Shown one piece after another: positions 36,002-45,151 of a DNA stretch of 64,000 nt (its first letter is position 1; every line of letters starts with the position of its first letter). The notes beneath the pieces are model-generated. The model ran no database searches. It worked only from the letters and a program-made list of their open reading frames with translations, and was not told the origin of the DNA. Source of the stretch: Temperatibacter marinus (GTDB lineage: Bacteria > Pseudomonadota > Alphaproteobacteria > Sphingomonadales > Kordiimonadaceae); contig NZ_CP123872.1 of NCBI RefSeq assembly GCF_031598375.1, forward strand, positions 620,001-684,000. Reading direction: 5' to 3'. A program made the position numbers and the translations under genes.

Positions 36002-36319
36002 ATGACATCTCCCTCAATGGTCTACAATGATACAGATTGCTCAAAGCAATCCCCCATATTGATTTCCCCATGTGAATACAGATATTCTAGAAGCAACTGT
36101 ATACGATTTTCATCGATAGTTTAATAATATTACATTTTTATTAACTATAGCAATCATAAATTACTCATTTTTACTTAATTTTGAATAATTATACCCCAAA
36201 CAAAGGAATACAGCCATTTAGAGTAAAGTGATCTTTTCTCGGGAGTCTCCAAAATTGGCCTGATCCTAACACTGACAAGGTCCATACTAGGCCGAATCGG
36301 GTACGTAATAAGTTTTTTG
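36002..36319. other. AT-rich intergenic region, no gene seen
   Basis: The 318 bases between the NtrC-like gene and pyrF (both on the minus strand) contain a very AT-rich block around 36115-36200, consistent with promoter DNA for the regulator. No reading frame, repeat or RNA gene was recognised. Confidence 0.5.
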
Positions 36320-37054
36320 CTAGTCGCTGACTAAGGACGCTGCAATGGCTTTCGCTGCTGCCACAGGATCTTTAGCTTGAGTGATTGGACGTCCAATTAC
36401 AAGGATATTTGCACCTGCCTCTACAGCCTCGGCAGGAGTCATAACACGTTTTTGATCCCCCTTAGCGCTGCCCATAGGTCGGATGCCTGGCACAACAAGC
36501 TGGAACTCATTGTCCGTGGCTTGTCTAGCGATAGTAATTTCCATAGGACTGCAAACCATGCCGTCCAGTCCATTTCCATGCGCAAGGGTAGCGAGACGTT
36601 TCACTTGATCTGAAACACGATCTTGAACACCAATCGACAGCATATCAGCATGATCTAAACTGGTTAAAATGGTCACACCAGCGATAAGAGGTTTTGTTAG
36701 CCCGTATTTTTCAGCTTGCTCTGCAGCGGTTTCACTGGCCCGGCGCATCATTTCGGGACCACCTTGAGTATGAATGGTCAATATTTTTGGGCCCAGCGGC
36801 GCAACAGCACGTATGGCGCCTGCGACAGTATTGGGAATATCATGGAATTTGAGATCAAGGAAAATAGGCATACCTGTCGCAGCGACATGCTTATAACCTT
36901 CTGCGCCGTTTGCGCAATAAAACTCCAACCCGAGTTTTATCCCCCCCACATGACCTTTCAATCGGGTGGCTAGAGAAACAACGTCATCCACATTAACACT
37001 ATCCAGGGCACAATAAATACGGTCTTTAGGGGCCATGATTAGATCTGATGTCAT
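36320..37054 (-). CDS. pyrF: Orotidine 5'-phosphate decarboxylase
   Basis: A 244-residue TIM-barrel enzyme making UMP from OMP. The catalytic Asp/Lys network is visible in IFLDLKFHDIPNT, with CALDSVNVDDV early and the phosphate-binding VVPGIRPMG and ILVIGRPIT late. AAGGAGAG precedes ATG 37054. It lies downstream of the lapA-like gene in the order ihfB, lapA-like, pyrF that is common in alphaproteobacteria. Confidence 0.96.
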   Translation of the reverse strand: MTSDLIMAPKDRIYCALDSVNVDDVVSLATRLKGHVGGIKLGLEFYCANGAEGYKHVAATGMPIFLDLKFHDIPNTVAGAIRAVAPLGPKILTIHTQGGPEMMRRASETAAEQAEKYGLTKPLIAGVTILTSLDHADMLSIGVQDRVSDQVKRLATLAHGNGLDGMVCSPMEITIARQATDNEFQLVVPGIRPMGSAKGDQKRVMTPAEAVEAGANILVIGRPITQAKDPVAAAKAIAASLVSD

Positions 37055-37120
37055 TGCGATCTCTCCTTGTTTACTCTGTTGGCTCGGTGATACCCATCCT
37101 CATACAAGAAGACAAGGGAT

Positions 37121-37459
37121 TTATTCTTTCGCAGCCTCAGAGACTGCTTTGTAACTCTTTTCTGCTGACTGGACAGTCTCTTCTTCCTCTTGAACTTTCA
37201 AGCGTGTTTTTAAAAGGTCTGCTTCGCGTTCTGCTTTGCGTCGAGTGGTAAAGCTTTTTAAGCGAGTCCAAGAAAGGGCCATACCTGTCAGCAACACCCC
37301 TGTAAAAATACCTGAGAAGAAAACAATGTAAACGGCGCTTTCAATAGAAAGATCCGTAAAAGGCACAGCGATAAAGACACTATCACGATTAAACAGGGAA
37401 ACTGTGACGAGAAGAGCCGCAAAAAGAACCCAGAAGAGACGGTAGAGAAATTTTATCAT
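37121..37459 (-). CDS. LapA-domain inner-membrane protein
   Basis: A 112-residue protein with two membrane helices (LFWVLFAALLVTVSLFN; AVYIVFFSGIFTGVLLTGMAL) and a cytoplasmic charged coiled coil (KSFTTRRKAEREADLLKTRLK). This is the lipopolysaccharide assembly protein A (DUF1049) layout, where E. coli LapA works with LapB to control LpxC. No lapB-like TPR gene is adjacent. Its place between ihfB and pyrF is typical. Confidence 0.85.
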   Translation of the reverse strand: MIKFLYRLFWVLFAALLVTVSLFNRDSVFIAVPFTDLSIESAVYIVFFSGIFTGVLLTGMALSWTRLKSFTTRRKAEREADLLKTRLKVQEEEETVQSAEKSYKAVSEAAKE

Positions 37460-37513
37460 GATGATCTATACAGGCTACGGTTGGTTTGCATCCTTCTTTA
37501 GAAGGACTTAGAT

Positions 37514-37538
37514 AACAAAAAGGCACCAATCCGGTGCC
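37514..37538 (-). terminator. Terminator of ihfB
   Basis: GGCACC/GGTGCC arms with a 5-base loop; on the minus strand followed by TTTTTGTTATC. Confidence 0.82.
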
Positions 37539-37559
37539 CTTCCTCAGACGCGATGTCTA

Positions 37560-37838
37560 TTATTTATTCAAACGTTCGCGTAAATCTTTTCCAGTTTTGA
37601 AATAAGGAACATGCTTCGCTTCGACTTGAACTTGCTCCCCTGTGCGAGGGTTTCTGCCAACACGGGCTTCCCGTTTTTTAACTGAAAAGGCACCAAAACC
37701 GCGCAATTCAACTCTATCCCCATTTGATAGAGCTTCTGTGATTTCATCAAAAATTGATGAGACCAACTGCTCGACATCTCTATGATAAAGATGAGGATTT
37801 TCATCTGCGATTTTATTTATTAGCTCGGACTTAATCAT
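37560..37838 (-). CDS. ihfB: Integration host factor subunit beta
   Basis: A 92-residue HU/IHF-family DNA-bending protein. Start [19 protein letters not shown] at 37838 follows GGAGGG; a frame five codons longer is less likely. [22 protein letters not shown] is the DNA-wrapping arm region, with the proline that inserts into DNA. It pairs with IHF-alpha, encoded elsewhere. It sits next to rpsA, as in most proteobacteria. Confidence 0.95.
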   Translation of the reverse strand: MIKSELINKIADENPHLYHRDVEQLVSSIFDEITEALSNGDRVELRGFGAFSVKKREARVGRNPRTGEQVQVEAKHVPYFKTGKDLRERLNK

Positions 37839-38083
37839 TCCGTATCCCTCCACTGACTCAGTTATAATATGTCTGAAATCTTGCGGTGATCGTGCCAGAT
37901 TTATTTATTGTCGTCAAGAAAGTCGCTTAAAATCAATGACTTTTGCGCTTTTATGGAGGCTGAAGCATAAAAATCTCATAGAAATGGACTGAAAAAGCTA
38001 CTTCTATGGGTTCCCAAATAAGGCGAATCGCCTATTTCTCTATACCTGCTAACCCATTAATTTCAGGGAAAATCACTAGAAAG

Positions 38084-38113
38084 ACAAAAAGGGCCGCCCC
38101 AAAAGGCGACCCA
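38084..38113 (-). terminator. Terminator of rpsA
   Basis: On the minus strand GGGTCGCC pairs with GGCGGCCC (one G-U) around a short T-containing loop, then CTTTTTGTC. Confidence 0.8.
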
Positions 38114-38142
38114 ATTATTTTTTCAAAATTAAGCTTTAAAGC

Positions 38143-39843
38143 TTATTCGTCGCCTTTAAGCGCTGCGCCGAGGATGTCACCAAGTGACGCACCACTATCG
38201 GCAGAACCGAACTGAGCAACAGCTTCTTTTTCGTCAGCAATTTCAAGAGCTTTGATAGATAGATTTACACGACGACCATTACGATCAACATTTGTAACCA
38301 TCGCATCTACTTTATCACCCACAGAGAAACGCTCTGGACGCTGGTCATCACGGTCTTTCGCAAGATCACCACGACGGATGAAGGCTTGTGAACCACTATC
38401 GCCAATAACAACTTCAAGGCCGTTCTCTGTCACTTCAGTAACAGATGCTGTTACTGAAGCACCTTTCTTAAGATTTGCAATCTCAGCAAACGGATCGCCT
38501 GCAAGTTGCTTAATACCAAGAGAGATACGCTCTTTTTCCATATCAACGTCAAGAATAACAGCTTTAACTGTTTCGCCTTTTGTGAATTCTTTAATAGCTT
38601 CTTCGCCGCTCTGATCCCATGAAAGGTCAGATAGGTGAACCATGCCATCAAGATCGCCGTCAAGACCAATGAAGAGGCCGAATTCAGTGATATTCTTAAT
38701 TTCACCTTCGATCTCTGTTCCAACAGGGCATTTCTCAGCGAATGATTCCCAAGGATTAGACTGACACTGCTTAAGACCAAGGCTGATGCGACGCTTAGAA
38801 GCATCAACGTCAAGAACCATAACTTCAACTTCCTGAGAAGTAGAAACGATCTTACCTGGGTGTACATTCTTCTTAACCCATGACATTTCAGAAACGTGTA
38901 CAAGACCTTCTACGCCAGCTTCCATTTCAACGAAAGCACCATAGTCAGTGATGTTTGTAACAACGCCTGTGAATTTAGAACCGATTGGGTAACGGCTGTC
39001 GATGCCTTCCCAAGGATCAGACTCAAGCTGTTTCATGCCAAGGCTAATACGCTGTGTTTCAGGGTTGATACGAACAACCTGAACTTTAACAGTCTCACCA
39101 AGTGTAAGAACTTCACCAGGGTGGTTAACACGACGCCAAGAGATGTCCGTAACGTGAAGAAGACCATCAATACCACCAAGATCAACGAATGCACCGTAAT
39201 CAGTGATATTCTTAACAACACCTTCAACTGTATCGCCTTCAACAACTTTACCCATAAGGTCAGCACGCTGTTCAGCACGTGCCTCTTCCATAACAGCACG
39301 GCGCGAAACAACGATGTTACCACGACGACGATCCATTTTAAGGATTTGGAAAGGTTGTTTAAGATTCATAAGAGGGGCAACGTCACGGATTGGACGAATA
39401 TCAACCTGAGAACCAGGTAGGAACGCAACCGCACCGTTAAGGTCAACTGTAAAGCCGCCTTTAACGCGACCAAAGATCACACCATCAACACGCTGGTCAG
39501 CTTCGAAGGCTTTTTCAAGCTCAGTCCAAGCTTCTTCGCGACGCGCTTTATCCCGTGACAGGATAGCTTCGCCCATAGCGTTTTCAACGCGATCTACAAA
39601 AACTTCAATATTATCGCCAATATTTACATTTGGCTCCTGACCTGCCATGGCGAACTCTTTAAGAGCCACACGACCTTCGGCTTTTAGCCCAACGTCAACA
39701 ATAGCGAAATCAGATTCTACAGAGATTACTGTGCCAGTAACAACCTGGCCTTCAAAAGAGGCTTCTGGTGCAAATGATTCATTCAGAAGCGCTTCAAACT
39801 CATCACGAGTAGGGTTTGTCATACTAATCGTACTTTCAATCAT
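38143..39843 (-). CDS. rpsA: 30S ribosomal protein S1
   Basis: About 566 residues with six S1 RNA-binding repeats; the recurring core ITDYGAFVDLGGIDGLLHVTDISW and related segments are clear in repeats 3-5. S1 brings mRNA to the 30S subunit. The start is uncertain: ATG 39843 (MIESTISMTNP) is chosen, but ATG 39822 (MTNPTRDEFEALLNESF) matches relatives well. Neither has a strong Shine-Dalgarno, which is usual for S1 messages because of autoregulation. Codon use looks optimised, as expected for a highly expressed gene. Confidence 0.95.
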   Translation of the reverse strand: MIESTISMTNPTRDEFEALLNESFAPEASFEGQVVTGTVISVESDFAIVDVGLKAEGRVALKEFAMAGQEPNVNIGDNIEVFVDRVENAMGEAILSRDKARREEAWTELEKAFEADQRVDGVIFGRVKGGFTVDLNGAVAFLPGSQVDIRPIRDVAPLMNLKQPFQILKMDRRRGNIVVSRRAVMEEARAEQRADLMGKVVEGDTVEGVVKNITDYGAFVDLGGIDGLLHVTDISWRRVNHPGEVLTLGETVKVQVVRINPETQRISLGMKQLESDPWEGIDSRYPIGSKFTGVVTNITDYGAFVEMEAGVEGLVHVSEMSWVKKNVHPGKIVSTSQEVEVMVLDVDASKRRISLGLKQCQSNPWESFAEKCPVGTEIEGEIKNITEFGLFIGLDGDLDGMVHLSDLSWDQSGEEAIKEFTKGETVKAVILDVDMEKERISLGIKQLAGDPFAEIANLKKGASVTASVTEVTENGLEVVIGDSGSQAFIRRGDLAKDRDDQRPERFSVGDKVDAMVTNVDRNGRRVNLSIKALEIADEKEAVAQFGSADSGASLGDILGAALKGDE

Positions 39844-39971
39844 GACCAAATAACCGACGGATCAAGTTATTCAGAAATGTTCATGCCGACTAGGGTTTTG
39901 AAAGAGCACTATGCCCTTTCTATCTAGCGGACTTCCCCTTTCCATTATTGGAACTTTGGGGCGTTAAAAAA

Positions 39972-40012
39972 TAATAAAAACCCAGCCGAAAAAGAGACCC
40001 TTTTCAGCTAAG
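39972..40012 (-). terminator. Probable terminator of cmk
   Basis: On the minus strand AGCTGAAAAG pairs imperfectly with CTTTTTCGGCT and is followed by GGGTTTTTATTATTTTT, 27 bases after the cmk stop and before rpsA. Confidence 0.65.
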
Positions 40013-40038
40013 CCCATATGTCTTGTTTTCTGCGGTAT

Positions 40039-40671
40039 TTACTGTGCTGATTGCACAAGCTTCACAGCCACATCAAACACGGCGTCTATATCTAATTTTG
40101 TGGTATCTAGCAAGTGCGCATTTTCTGCAGGTTTCAGCGGTGCATCACTTCGGTTCATATCACGGTCATCTCGGGACACGACATCTGCTAAAATTTCATC
40201 ATAGTCTGCATGCCCAACTCTTTCTTTTTGCTCATGAAATCGCCTTTTAGCACGTTCTTCTGCTGACGCTGTAACAAATATTTTTACAGCCGCCGTCGGA
40301 CAGACAACTGTACCGATATCGCGCCCATCAAGAACAGCCCCAGCCTTATCTTCTGGGGGCCGACTCGCAAACTGGCGTTGGAAATTGAGCAAATTCGCAC
40401 GCACTTCAGGAATGGCCGCCACTTGGGAAGCCGCTTGACCCGTTTCTTCACGGCGCAGGTCTGGATCACTTAAAATGTCCAGATCTAGATGCGCAGAAAC
40501 CTGCGCAGCAAGGGCGATGTCAGAAGGATTGTGCTTCGCGCGCAGCATCGTCAATGCGACAGCCCTATATAAAGCGCCCGTATCTAAATAAGAGAAATTA
40601 AAATGTTTTGCCAGACGCTTTGCAAGCGTCCCTTTTCCTGCAGCCGCGGGGCCATCGATTGCTATAATCAT
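40039..40671 (-). CDS. cmk: Cytidylate kinase
   Basis: A 210-residue kinase that phosphorylates CMP and dCMP. The P-loop is IDGPAAAGKGTLAKRLA, with YLDTGALYRAVAL next and DGRDIGTVVCP for substrate binding. It lies upstream of rpsA in the conserved order cmk, rpsA, ihfB. The usual upstream neighbour aroA is missing; the glycan island begins 77 bases away on the opposite strand. CMP recycling may matter for the neighbouring CMP-sugar pathway, but this kinase is a housekeeping gene. Confidence 0.96.
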   Translation of the reverse strand: MIIAIDGPAAAGKGTLAKRLAKHFNFSYLDTGALYRAVALTMLRAKHNPSDIALAAQVSAHLDLDILSDPDLRREETGQAASQVAAIPEVRANLLNFQRQFASRPPEDKAGAVLDGRDIGTVVCPTAAVKIFVTASAEERAKRRFHEQKERVGHADYDEILADVVSRDDRDMNRSDAPLKPAENAHLLDTTKLDIDAVFDVAVKLVQSAQ

Positions 40672-40748
40672 AAATTTACCTTATGAATTTGACCTCTTTG
40701 ATCTCACCAGTATAGTAGACTGACTAACAGGGAAGATGCGAGCGTAAA

Positions 40749-41648
40749 ATGAAAAAATTAATCATCTGGGGTACAGGCTTACTTTCGCGCTCTATCACCC
40801 AGTCTTTTGATCTAAACGCAGATTGTTATGTTGATAATAATGCCTCAAATTGGAATCAGACACGACACTCTGTGCCTATTCAAGACCCTGCGTCTTGTGC
40901 CTGCGCAGAGAACCAGCTCATCATTGCAAGCATCCATTTCTATGAAATCTATCAACAAGCATTAGAGTTAGGATACCAGAAAGAGAACATTTCCATTGCA
41001 ACAGAGACCAAGCTCTTATCGCATCAAGAGAGCATCACTCTGATCAGCCACCATGAAAAACATCAGGAGTGGATAGCCACGGAAATAGCAAAATTTCCCA
41101 ACGAGGTCGTCGACCATACTTCGGATAGAATGAACCATCTTAAATTGGCATGCCAGGCGGCAAAAGTGGATGGCCTTGTCTTAGAATTTGGTGTCTACAA
41201 AGGGGCCTCTATCACCCACCTTGCCAAGGAAACTGCCCAGCATGTCTATGGGTTTGATAGCTTTAGTGGTCTACCCGAAGATTGGACTCTCTTTCACAAA
41301 AAAGATTTTTTTGATTTACACGGTATAGAACCTGAGGTGTCTGACACTGTCGATCTTGTGAAAGGATATTTTCAAGATACACTACCTGACTTTTTGACAA
41401 GACATACCGAGGCCATTCGACTGATCCATTTAGACGCTGATTTATATTCATCGACTAGCTATGTTTTGGAGGCTGTTAAGGATCGTCTTCAAGAAGGAAG
41501 TATTCTTATCTTTGATGATTATTTTTATGAGTTAGATTATGATCAGTGCGATTATAGAGCCTTTAATAATTTCCAAACTAAATATAAAATCAAAGTGATC
41601 CCTATCTCTATCAGCAAAGGAGGGTCGATCGCTTTTCAGGTTCTCTAG
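40749..41648 (+). CDS. TylF/MycF-like O-methyltransferase with N-terminal nucleotide-binding-like domain
   Basis: A 299-residue protein. Residues 1-95 resemble the PglD-like nucleotide-binding domain that opens many sugar-modifying proteins (MKKLIIWGTGLLSRSI, CYVDNN, LIIASIHFYEIYQQALELGY). Residues 120-299 match macrocin O-methyltransferase-type enzymes: LVLEFGVYKGASI (SAM motif I), YGFDSFSGLPEDW, and LIHLDADLYSSTSYVLEAV with metal-binding aspartates. It probably methylates a sugar of the island's glycan. It is the first gene of the island, divergent from cmk. Confidence 0.75.
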   Translation: MKKLIIWGTGLLSRSITQSFDLNADCYVDNNASNWNQTRHSVPIQDPASCACAENQLIIASIHFYEIYQQALELGYQKENISIATETKLLSHQESITLISHHEKHQEWIATEIAKFPNEVVDHTSDRMNHLKLACQAAKVDGLVLEFGVYKGASITHLAKETAQHVYGFDSFSGLPEDWTLFHKKDFFDLHGIEPEVSDTVDLVKGYFQDTLPDFLTRHTEAIRLIHLDADLYSSTSYVLEAVKDRLQEGSILIFDDYFYELDYDQCDYRAFNNFQTKYKIKVIPISISKGGSIAFQVL

Positions 41649-41734
41649 TTCTCCTGGAAATACTTGCATGTTAAGACTATCTGCAATAGCTTGGCTTAAT
41701 CTTCATTTAACTTTGCTCATAATTAGGATATTAA

Positions 41735-42373
41735 ATGCAAGAATTTATCGTCGCATCATTTGGTGGTTCCGGTTCAAAATTTTTAGTGAAGCAAATTCTC
41801 CCATTTTATAATCATTTGGGTTCCAAAGATCCTGATCATTTTCATAAGCATATACGAAATCCAACTATGCATTTCTCAAAACATGCTGTTAAAAAAATTT
41901 TATTCATCCACTCAAAACCGAGTGATGCGCTTCAATCTTTCTTCTCCAGACGGGAAAATATCACGCGACAACATGGATTTACACCTCAAAACATCAAAGG
42001 CAATCCCAAATGGGTAAAAATTCATTGCCATAATTTATATGGCAGATCTGACAAGATCGATGAGACATGGGACCTAGAGAAATTCATTGCCAATGGGGAA
42101 GATTATTTAGATCTAGAGGACTATGTTCAAAACTGGTTAGATTTTAAGAAACAGTCCGTTCTGTTTATTCGTTATGAAAAAATGTGGGATAACATAGATA
42201 CAATTCAGAAATATTTAGGATTAGATGATAGCTTCAAAGAGCAATTTGCTCCGCAGCTGCCAAGAACATCAATGTCAAATACTCTGAGCTTAAGTCTGAT
42301 AAATTCTATAGAAAAAATATATAGCCCTGTTACAAAACTCCTTGAGACTTTAGACGATGTAATCATTCGCTAA
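41735..42373 (+). CDS. Sulfotransferase-like protein, divergent
   Basis: A 212-residue protein opening with FIVASFGGSGSKFLVKQIL, which fits the 5'-phosphosulfate loop, and then KILFIHSKPSDALQSFFSR, which fits the 3'-phosphate-binding strand and helix of PAPS-dependent sulfotransferases. A C-terminal LFIRYEKMWDNIDTIQKYLG segment also matches the family. The catalytic residues are less standard than in the other island sulfotransferases, so activity is uncertain. Confidence 0.6.
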   Translation: MQEFIVASFGGSGSKFLVKQILPFYNHLGSKDPDHFHKHIRNPTMHFSKHAVKKILFIHSKPSDALQSFFSRRENITRQHGFTPQNIKGNPKWVKIHCHNLYGRSDKIDETWDLEKFIANGEDYLDLEDYVQNWLDFKKQSVLFIRYEKMWDNIDTIQKYLGLDDSFKEQFAPQLPRTSMSNTLSLSLINSIEKIYSPVTKLLETLDDVIIR

Positions 42374-42392
42374 AATTGAATTTTGATCACTT

Positions 42393-44042
42393 TCATTGCA
42401 TTTTTTCCTCAGGGCATGACCACCCTAAGATATCCGCAACCATTGCTCTATCTTCATGGTTTTCACAATTCTTATAAAGATAATGTCTCAAATCCTGAAC
42501 TGCTTGACCCTCAATATCTTCAGGGCTTAGATTGAGATACTCCGTGCCTTCAGGACTATAAAAAAATGCTGGAGACCTTAATCTTCCATCTTCATGATAA
42601 AAAAGTGCCGCTGCCAAAGAATAGATATGTTGCTTATCGTAGTTGATCAATGATCGATCATTCATAAAGCTCTTTTGGGCTGAGATAACCTTCTTTAAAT
42701 CATCACGACATTCTATTACGTAATGACTATCTAAATAGTCAGCATACAGAGCTAAAGCAGAACAAATAATTGGAATATTCAAATGGATGCATTCTAATCC
42801 TATGGTCCCCCAGCGCGTGACGACAGAAATAGAATACTCTTTAGCTAATTCTTGCATACGGCTCTCACAAGAGGAGATAATGATATTCTTATAGTTTTGA
42901 TAAAGATATTGAAAGAGTTGCCGTTGAAGAAGGCAGTCTTTGTCATGTACTGCATGCTTTATACCTTTAGCATTGGGATGAAATCGGACTGCAATAATAG
43001 CATCTGGATGTTCTACTGAAATTGCTTGTACAATTGATTGATAATAATCAAACATATGGATAAAATCATCAATACCATACACAGTGGCTTCATCCGCAAA
43101 TGAATGCAGAGCTAACACATAAATTTGATCCTCCTTACTCAGTTGCCTTTGCCCCAAAGTTCCCAAAAAGCGCCCCTCTTTATCAAGACTTTTCAACTGG
43201 ATCAATCCCGTTAACTCTTCATATTTTGCTTCTTTATGCGCCGTATGTTTCGGATCAATACGCATATAATTTAATTGATTATAGTCTTTAGTAACCAGCT
43301 CAAGCTTTTGATATGCAGCCTTTGCATGAGTATCCCATATAGAACTGTGATGATTTTTTTTCATGGCTGTAAAGCGACGCGAATGGTGAATTCTGGTAGA
43401 TTTATTATAATTGAGTTCAGCCCCCCTATAGATTGGGTTGTACATATATTTGTATAATGTCAAAGAGGGGACTTTAGCCTGAATAAAAATATTCTTCAGA
43501 GTTGCATGTTCATAACAGTCATGACCATTAAAATAAAAGTGAGGAAAAATATATTTTATAACATCCGTGACAAAATCTACCAACGCCTTATGATAGCAAA
43601 TAACGCTTGCTAAGGTTTTTATTACCTCATGGGAAACAGGCATTTCGAATGCATTCTCATAGCGCCTTAGGACTTGTTCCCACGCATGAAGGCCGACAGG
43701 CAGATTGTTATAGGAATAATTGATTAGGTTTTTGATATTATTTGAGTCTATTGCTTTTTTTTGCATCGTTCTAAATGAGTTCGAACTGCAATATGAATAC
43801 CCTATGCGAAAGGTACGACTAGATTTTTGATGTCCTTCATACTTAGAAATTGTGAAGAAACTATCGACTTTATTTCCTTCATTTTTAAAATGACATCGAA
43901 CGAAGAAAAAGTCATTCAAGGTCGTCTTAGTGTTCAAGAAAAGCCTGTCAAATCGTTCTTCATTGTAAAGAACAACTTTTTTATCTTTTAAAAAGACCGC
44001 CAATTCTTCAAGTGTTGAATAGTCAATCACTGATCTAACCAT
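42393..44042 (-). CDS. Capsule/surface polysaccharide biosynthesis-like protein (GT-B type)
   Basis: A 549-residue protein. The C-terminal half contains IIAVRFHPNAKGIKHAVHDK, IIISSCESRMQELAKEYSISVVTRWGTIGLECIHLNIPIIC, which resembles the acceptor/donor region of capsule polysaccharide (KpsS/LipB-like) and related GT-B proteins that add sugars or Kdo. The N-terminal half is not recognised. Its start overlaps the aminotransferase end by 16 bases, making it the third gene of a minus-strand operon (SDR, aminotransferase, this). Confidence 0.55.
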   Translation of the reverse strand: MVRSVIDYSTLEELAVFLKDKKVVLYNEERFDRLFLNTKTTLNDFFFVRCHFKNEGNKVDSFFTISKYEGHQKSSRTFRIGYSYCSSNSFRTMQKKAIDSNNIKNLINYSYNNLPVGLHAWEQVLRRYENAFEMPVSHEVIKTLASVICYHKALVDFVTDVIKYIFPHFYFNGHDCYEHATLKNIFIQAKVPSLTLYKYMYNPIYRGAELNYNKSTRIHHSRRFTAMKKNHHSSIWDTHAKAAYQKLELVTKDYNQLNYMRIDPKHTAHKEAKYEELTGLIQLKSLDKEGRFLGTLGQRQLSKEDQIYVLALHSFADEATVYGIDDFIHMFDYYQSIVQAISVEHPDAIIAVRFHPNAKGIKHAVHDKDCLLQRQLFQYLYQNYKNIIISSCESRMQELAKEYSISVVTRWGTIGLECIHLNIPIICSALALYADYLDSHYVIECRDDLKKVISAQKSFMNDRSLINYDKQHIYSLAAALFYHEDGRLRSPAFFYSPEGTEYLNLSPEDIEGQAVQDLRHYLYKNCENHEDRAMVADILGWSCPEEKMQ

Positions 44043-45151
44043 TTTTTAATTGTATCAACAATATATTCTATGTGCTCTTTATCTAAGCTTGGATGCAAAG
44101 GTAAAGTTAACGCTGTCTTATTGTATTCTAAAGCATTGCTAAAATCATTGCCAAACCGACATTTTTTTTGATCCTTATAAACTGTAAGCTCGCTCAACAA
44201 AGGATAATGGTAATAAGCCCCAACTCCTTCATTATTAAGCCATACGAGCAAGTCATCTCTATTTTTTTTGACTGTAATAATACAAAGATTAAAGGCCGAG
44301 CTTTGCGGATGAGGAATTAAATTTATGTTTGGAATTCCATCTAATAAACCTGCATATGTCTCCCATAGCATCTGACGCTTTGAAACAAACTCATCAAGAC
44401 GTTTAAGTTGACAAATACCAAGAGATGCAGCAAGACCATTTAAATGATAATTACTGGCAATTTCGGTACAATCATACATTGCCTTTCCAATTCCATTATT
44501 TGCATTCCGAATAACACCATTACTTCTGATTTTGGCCAGTTTTTGAGCAAGGTTTTTATCCCTAGTCGTTATCATACCTCCCTCACCCGTCGTCATATTT
44601 TTCGCAGGATGGAAACTAAAACTTGCAGCGATAGAAAGCGGGCTAGATCCAATTTTTGTACCATCCTCATAATGACCTCCAACAGCATGTGCTGCGTCTT
44701 CAATGAGATGAAGCCCATATCTCTGACATAGTTGATGATAAGCCTCCATATCAATGGAAATCCCTGCAAAATGAACAGGAATAATAGCTTTTGTTCGAGG
44801 GGTGATACAGGTTTCAACCTCATGAATACATAAGTTGGGCAGATGGGAGCTTATGTCACAAAGTACAGGCACTGCACCCGTTAGATTGACTGCGGAGGCC
44901 GTAGAAACCCACGTGACATTCGGTACGATAACTTCATCTCCATCGCCAATCCCTAAAGCTCTTAAAATGATTTCTAAGCTTGCACTTCCGTTGACACAGG
45001 AGATTGAATGCGAGCATCCAATATATTTTGTGAATGCATCTTCAAACTGATCTAGTATGGGACCTCTTGCTAGCCATCCATCTTTTAGTAACTCAAAAAC
45101 TGCTTCAATTTCCTCATCATCTATGAAATGTTGAGCATAATTTATATTCAT
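44027..45151 (-). CDS. DegT/DnrJ/EryC1-family sugar aminotransferase
   Basis: A 374-residue PLP enzyme. CVNGSASLEIILRALGIGDGDEVIVPNVTWVSTA is the PLP-phosphate region, LIEDAAHAVGGHY holds the ring-binding aspartate, and K184 in SFHPAKNMTTGEGG forms the internal aldimine. Family members (PseC, LegC, ArnB, SpsC) aminate 4-keto sugar nucleotides. It overlaps the SDR gene by 4 bases (ATGA), so the two likely act in sequence: dehydratase or oxidase, then amination. The product amine could be the target of the formyltransferase domain encoded at 48178-49638. Confidence 0.9.
   Translation of the reverse strand: MNINYAQHFIDDEEIEAVFELLKDGWLARGPILDQFEDAFTKYIGCSHSISCVNGSASLEIILRALGIGDGDEVIVPNVTWVSTASAVNLTGAVPVLCDISSHLPNLCIHEVETCITPRTKAIIPVHFAGISIDMEAYHQLCQRYGLHLIEDAAHAVGGHYEDGTKIGSSPLSIAASFSFHPAKNMTTGEGGMITTRDKNLAQKLAKIRSNGVIRNANNGIGKAMYDCTEIASNYHLNGLAASLGICQLKRLDEFVSKRQMLWETYAGLLDGIPNINLIPHPQSSAFNLCIITVKKNRDDLLVWLNNEGVGAYYHYPLLSELTVYKDQKKCRFGNDFSNALEYNKTALTLPLHPSLDKEHIEYIVDTIKKWLDQ

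Noticed and set aside
38252-39420. Several open frames on the plus strand opposite rpsA
   Set aside because: They arise from the strong codon bias of rpsA on the minus strand and have no ribosome sites or recognisable protein motifs.
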